This document shows positions 5,773 to 6,395 of a stretch of DNA of 6,395 nt, in pieces; the first letter of the stretch is position 1, and the number at the start of each line of letters is the position of its first letter. The notes beneath the pieces were generated by a model. That model did not search any database, had not been told where the DNA came from, and was given only the letters and a program-made list of their open reading frames with translations. Made by a program: the position numbers and the translations under genes. Location of the stretch: contig CAMPKL010000228.1 in the NCBI GenBank assembly GCA_946887065.1, forward strand, positions 1-6,395. The letters are read 5' to 3'. Source of the DNA: an uncultured Bryobacterales bacterium (GTDB lineage Bacteria; Acidobacteriota; Terriglobia; Bryobacterales; UBA6623).

Positions 5773-6395
5773 ATGATGGATTTCCGCTACGCTTTTCGAA
5801 CCCTTCGCAAGTCGCCGGGCTTCGCGGCAACGGCGATTCTCACGTTGGCCTTGGGCATTGGGTCGAGCGCGGCGATCTTCACGCTGCTCGACCAAGTCAC
5901 TCTGCGCCAGTTGCCGGTTAAGGATCCCCATCGGTTGGCGCTGTTGGAATGGGAAGGCGTCTGGGTCGGATCCAACAACGGCGCCGCTGCTTGGTCTTAC
6001 CCCTGGTATGAGGATCTCGAGAAGCAAACCGGAGACATTTTCGAGGAGTTGTTCGGCCGTTACACCATGTCGATGGCCGTGGGTACGGCGGGCGAGGCGG
6101 AGCAGGCGGACGTGGTGCTGGTCACAGGCAATTACTTCCGGGCGCTGGGAGTAGGCGCTGCGGCCGGCCGTGTTCTGCTGCCAAGCGACAACGAGACGAT
6201 TGATGCGCATCCGGTGGCTGTCTTGGCTTACGAGTTCTGGCGGGATCGTTACGCCGGCGACCCCGCGGCTATAGGGCAGAAAATCTTGATCAATCAATAT
6301 CCCTTCGAGATCGTCGGCGTATCGCAGCGCGACTTTCGGGGCATCGACTTCGATTCCCGGCCGAAAGTTTTTATTCCGGTGCTGATGAAAAACTC
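5773..6395 (+). CDS. MacB/FtsX-type ABC transporter permease, ADOP-like (N-terminal part)
   Basis: The frame is open to the window end (207 codons visible). The N-terminus, DFRYAFRTLRKSPGFAA, then the hydrophobic TAILTLALGIGSSAAIFTLL (20-39), is the hallmark start and first membrane helix of this permease group. The following periplasmic domain shows SYPWYEDLEKQT, VTGNYFRALGV, HPVAVLAYEFWRDRYAGDP, IGQKILINQYPFEIVGV and KVFIPV, the ordered motifs of a MacB-type periplasmic core. Acidobacterial members (ADOP, TIGR03434 as I recall it) have about 800 residues with two permease halves and no linked ATPase, so roughly three quarters lies outside. Such proteins are thought to act in mechanotransmission, efflux or lipoprotein-related export, but their substrates are largely unknown. 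Start choice: GTG 5740, ATG 5764, 5773 and 5776 are all in frame after TAG 5722. 5773/5776 best match the family start, with GGGG at 5766-5769 as a possible ribosome binding site. The gene is 110 bases after the secreted-protein pair on the same strand. Confidence 0.9.
   Translation, partial: MMDFRYAFRTLRKSPGFAATAILTLALGIGSSAAIFTLLDQVTLRQLPVKDPHRLALLEWEGVWVGSNNGAAAWSYPWYEDLEKQTGDIFEELFGRYTMSMAVGTAGEAEQADVVLVTGNYFRALGVGAAAGRVLLPSDNETIDAHPVAVLAYEFWRDRYAGDPAAIGQKILINQYPFEIVGVSQRDFRGIDFDSRPKVFIPVLMKN

Noticed and set aside
5518..6297. 259-codon minus-strand frame opposite the permease
   Set aside because: The + strand frame has clear, ordered MacB/ADOP-type motifs across the same bases. The minus reading has no recognisable motif and is a shadow.

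Overview
The window looks like a chromosomal segment from an Acidobacteriota bacterium, probably of the Solibacteres/Bryobacterales type. It is GC-rich. It pairs secreted carboxypeptidase-regulatory-like (CarboxypepD_reg/Cna-B-type) proteins with a MacB/FtsX-type permease whose N-terminus reads like the 'acidobacterial duplicated orphan permease' (ADOP) group. The taxonomic call rests on family character only, because no rRNA or housekeeping marker is present.

Region 1 (1-1777, + strand) is a compact sugar/nucleoside cluster. The last 35 codons of an unidentified gene end with a stop that directly abuts the ATG of a 6-phosphogluconolactonase (pgl). The pgl stop overlaps the start of a nucleoside hydrolase-like gene (ATGA overlap). 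The likely logic is carbon flow: pgl is the second step of the oxidative pentose phosphate pathway, and a nucleoside hydrolase would release ribose that can enter the same pathway.

Region 2 (1778-2543) has little coding. Positions 1778-2059 lie between two convergent genes and hold two adjacent short inverted repeats plus a weak hairpin with a T-rich tail, but no credible gene. On the minus strand, 2284-2060 encodes a 74-residue, very acidic, Ala/Glu/Gln-rich lipoprotein with a good ribosome binding site. Positions 2285-2543 form the divergent promoter region between the lipoprotein and the next + strand gene. It holds a GC-rich palindrome at 2489-2509; I could not pick a convincing sigma-70 promoter.

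Region 3 (2544-5662, + strand) has two paralogous secreted proteins of 522 and 517 residues. Each has a signal peptide and a string of beta-sandwich carboxypeptidase-regulatory-like repeats, and the genes overlap by ATGA. They have no visible catalytic domain and are probably periplasmic or surface binding/structural proteins of unknown ligand.

Region 4 (5663-6395) is a 110-base gap followed by the 5' part of an ADOP/MacB-like ABC transporter permease that runs off the window end.

I found no RNA genes, CRISPR arrays, insertion sequences or phage genes. No complete new system is evident. The least explained parts are the secreted protein pair, the small acidic lipoprotein, and the altered metal-site motif of the nucleoside hydrolase.
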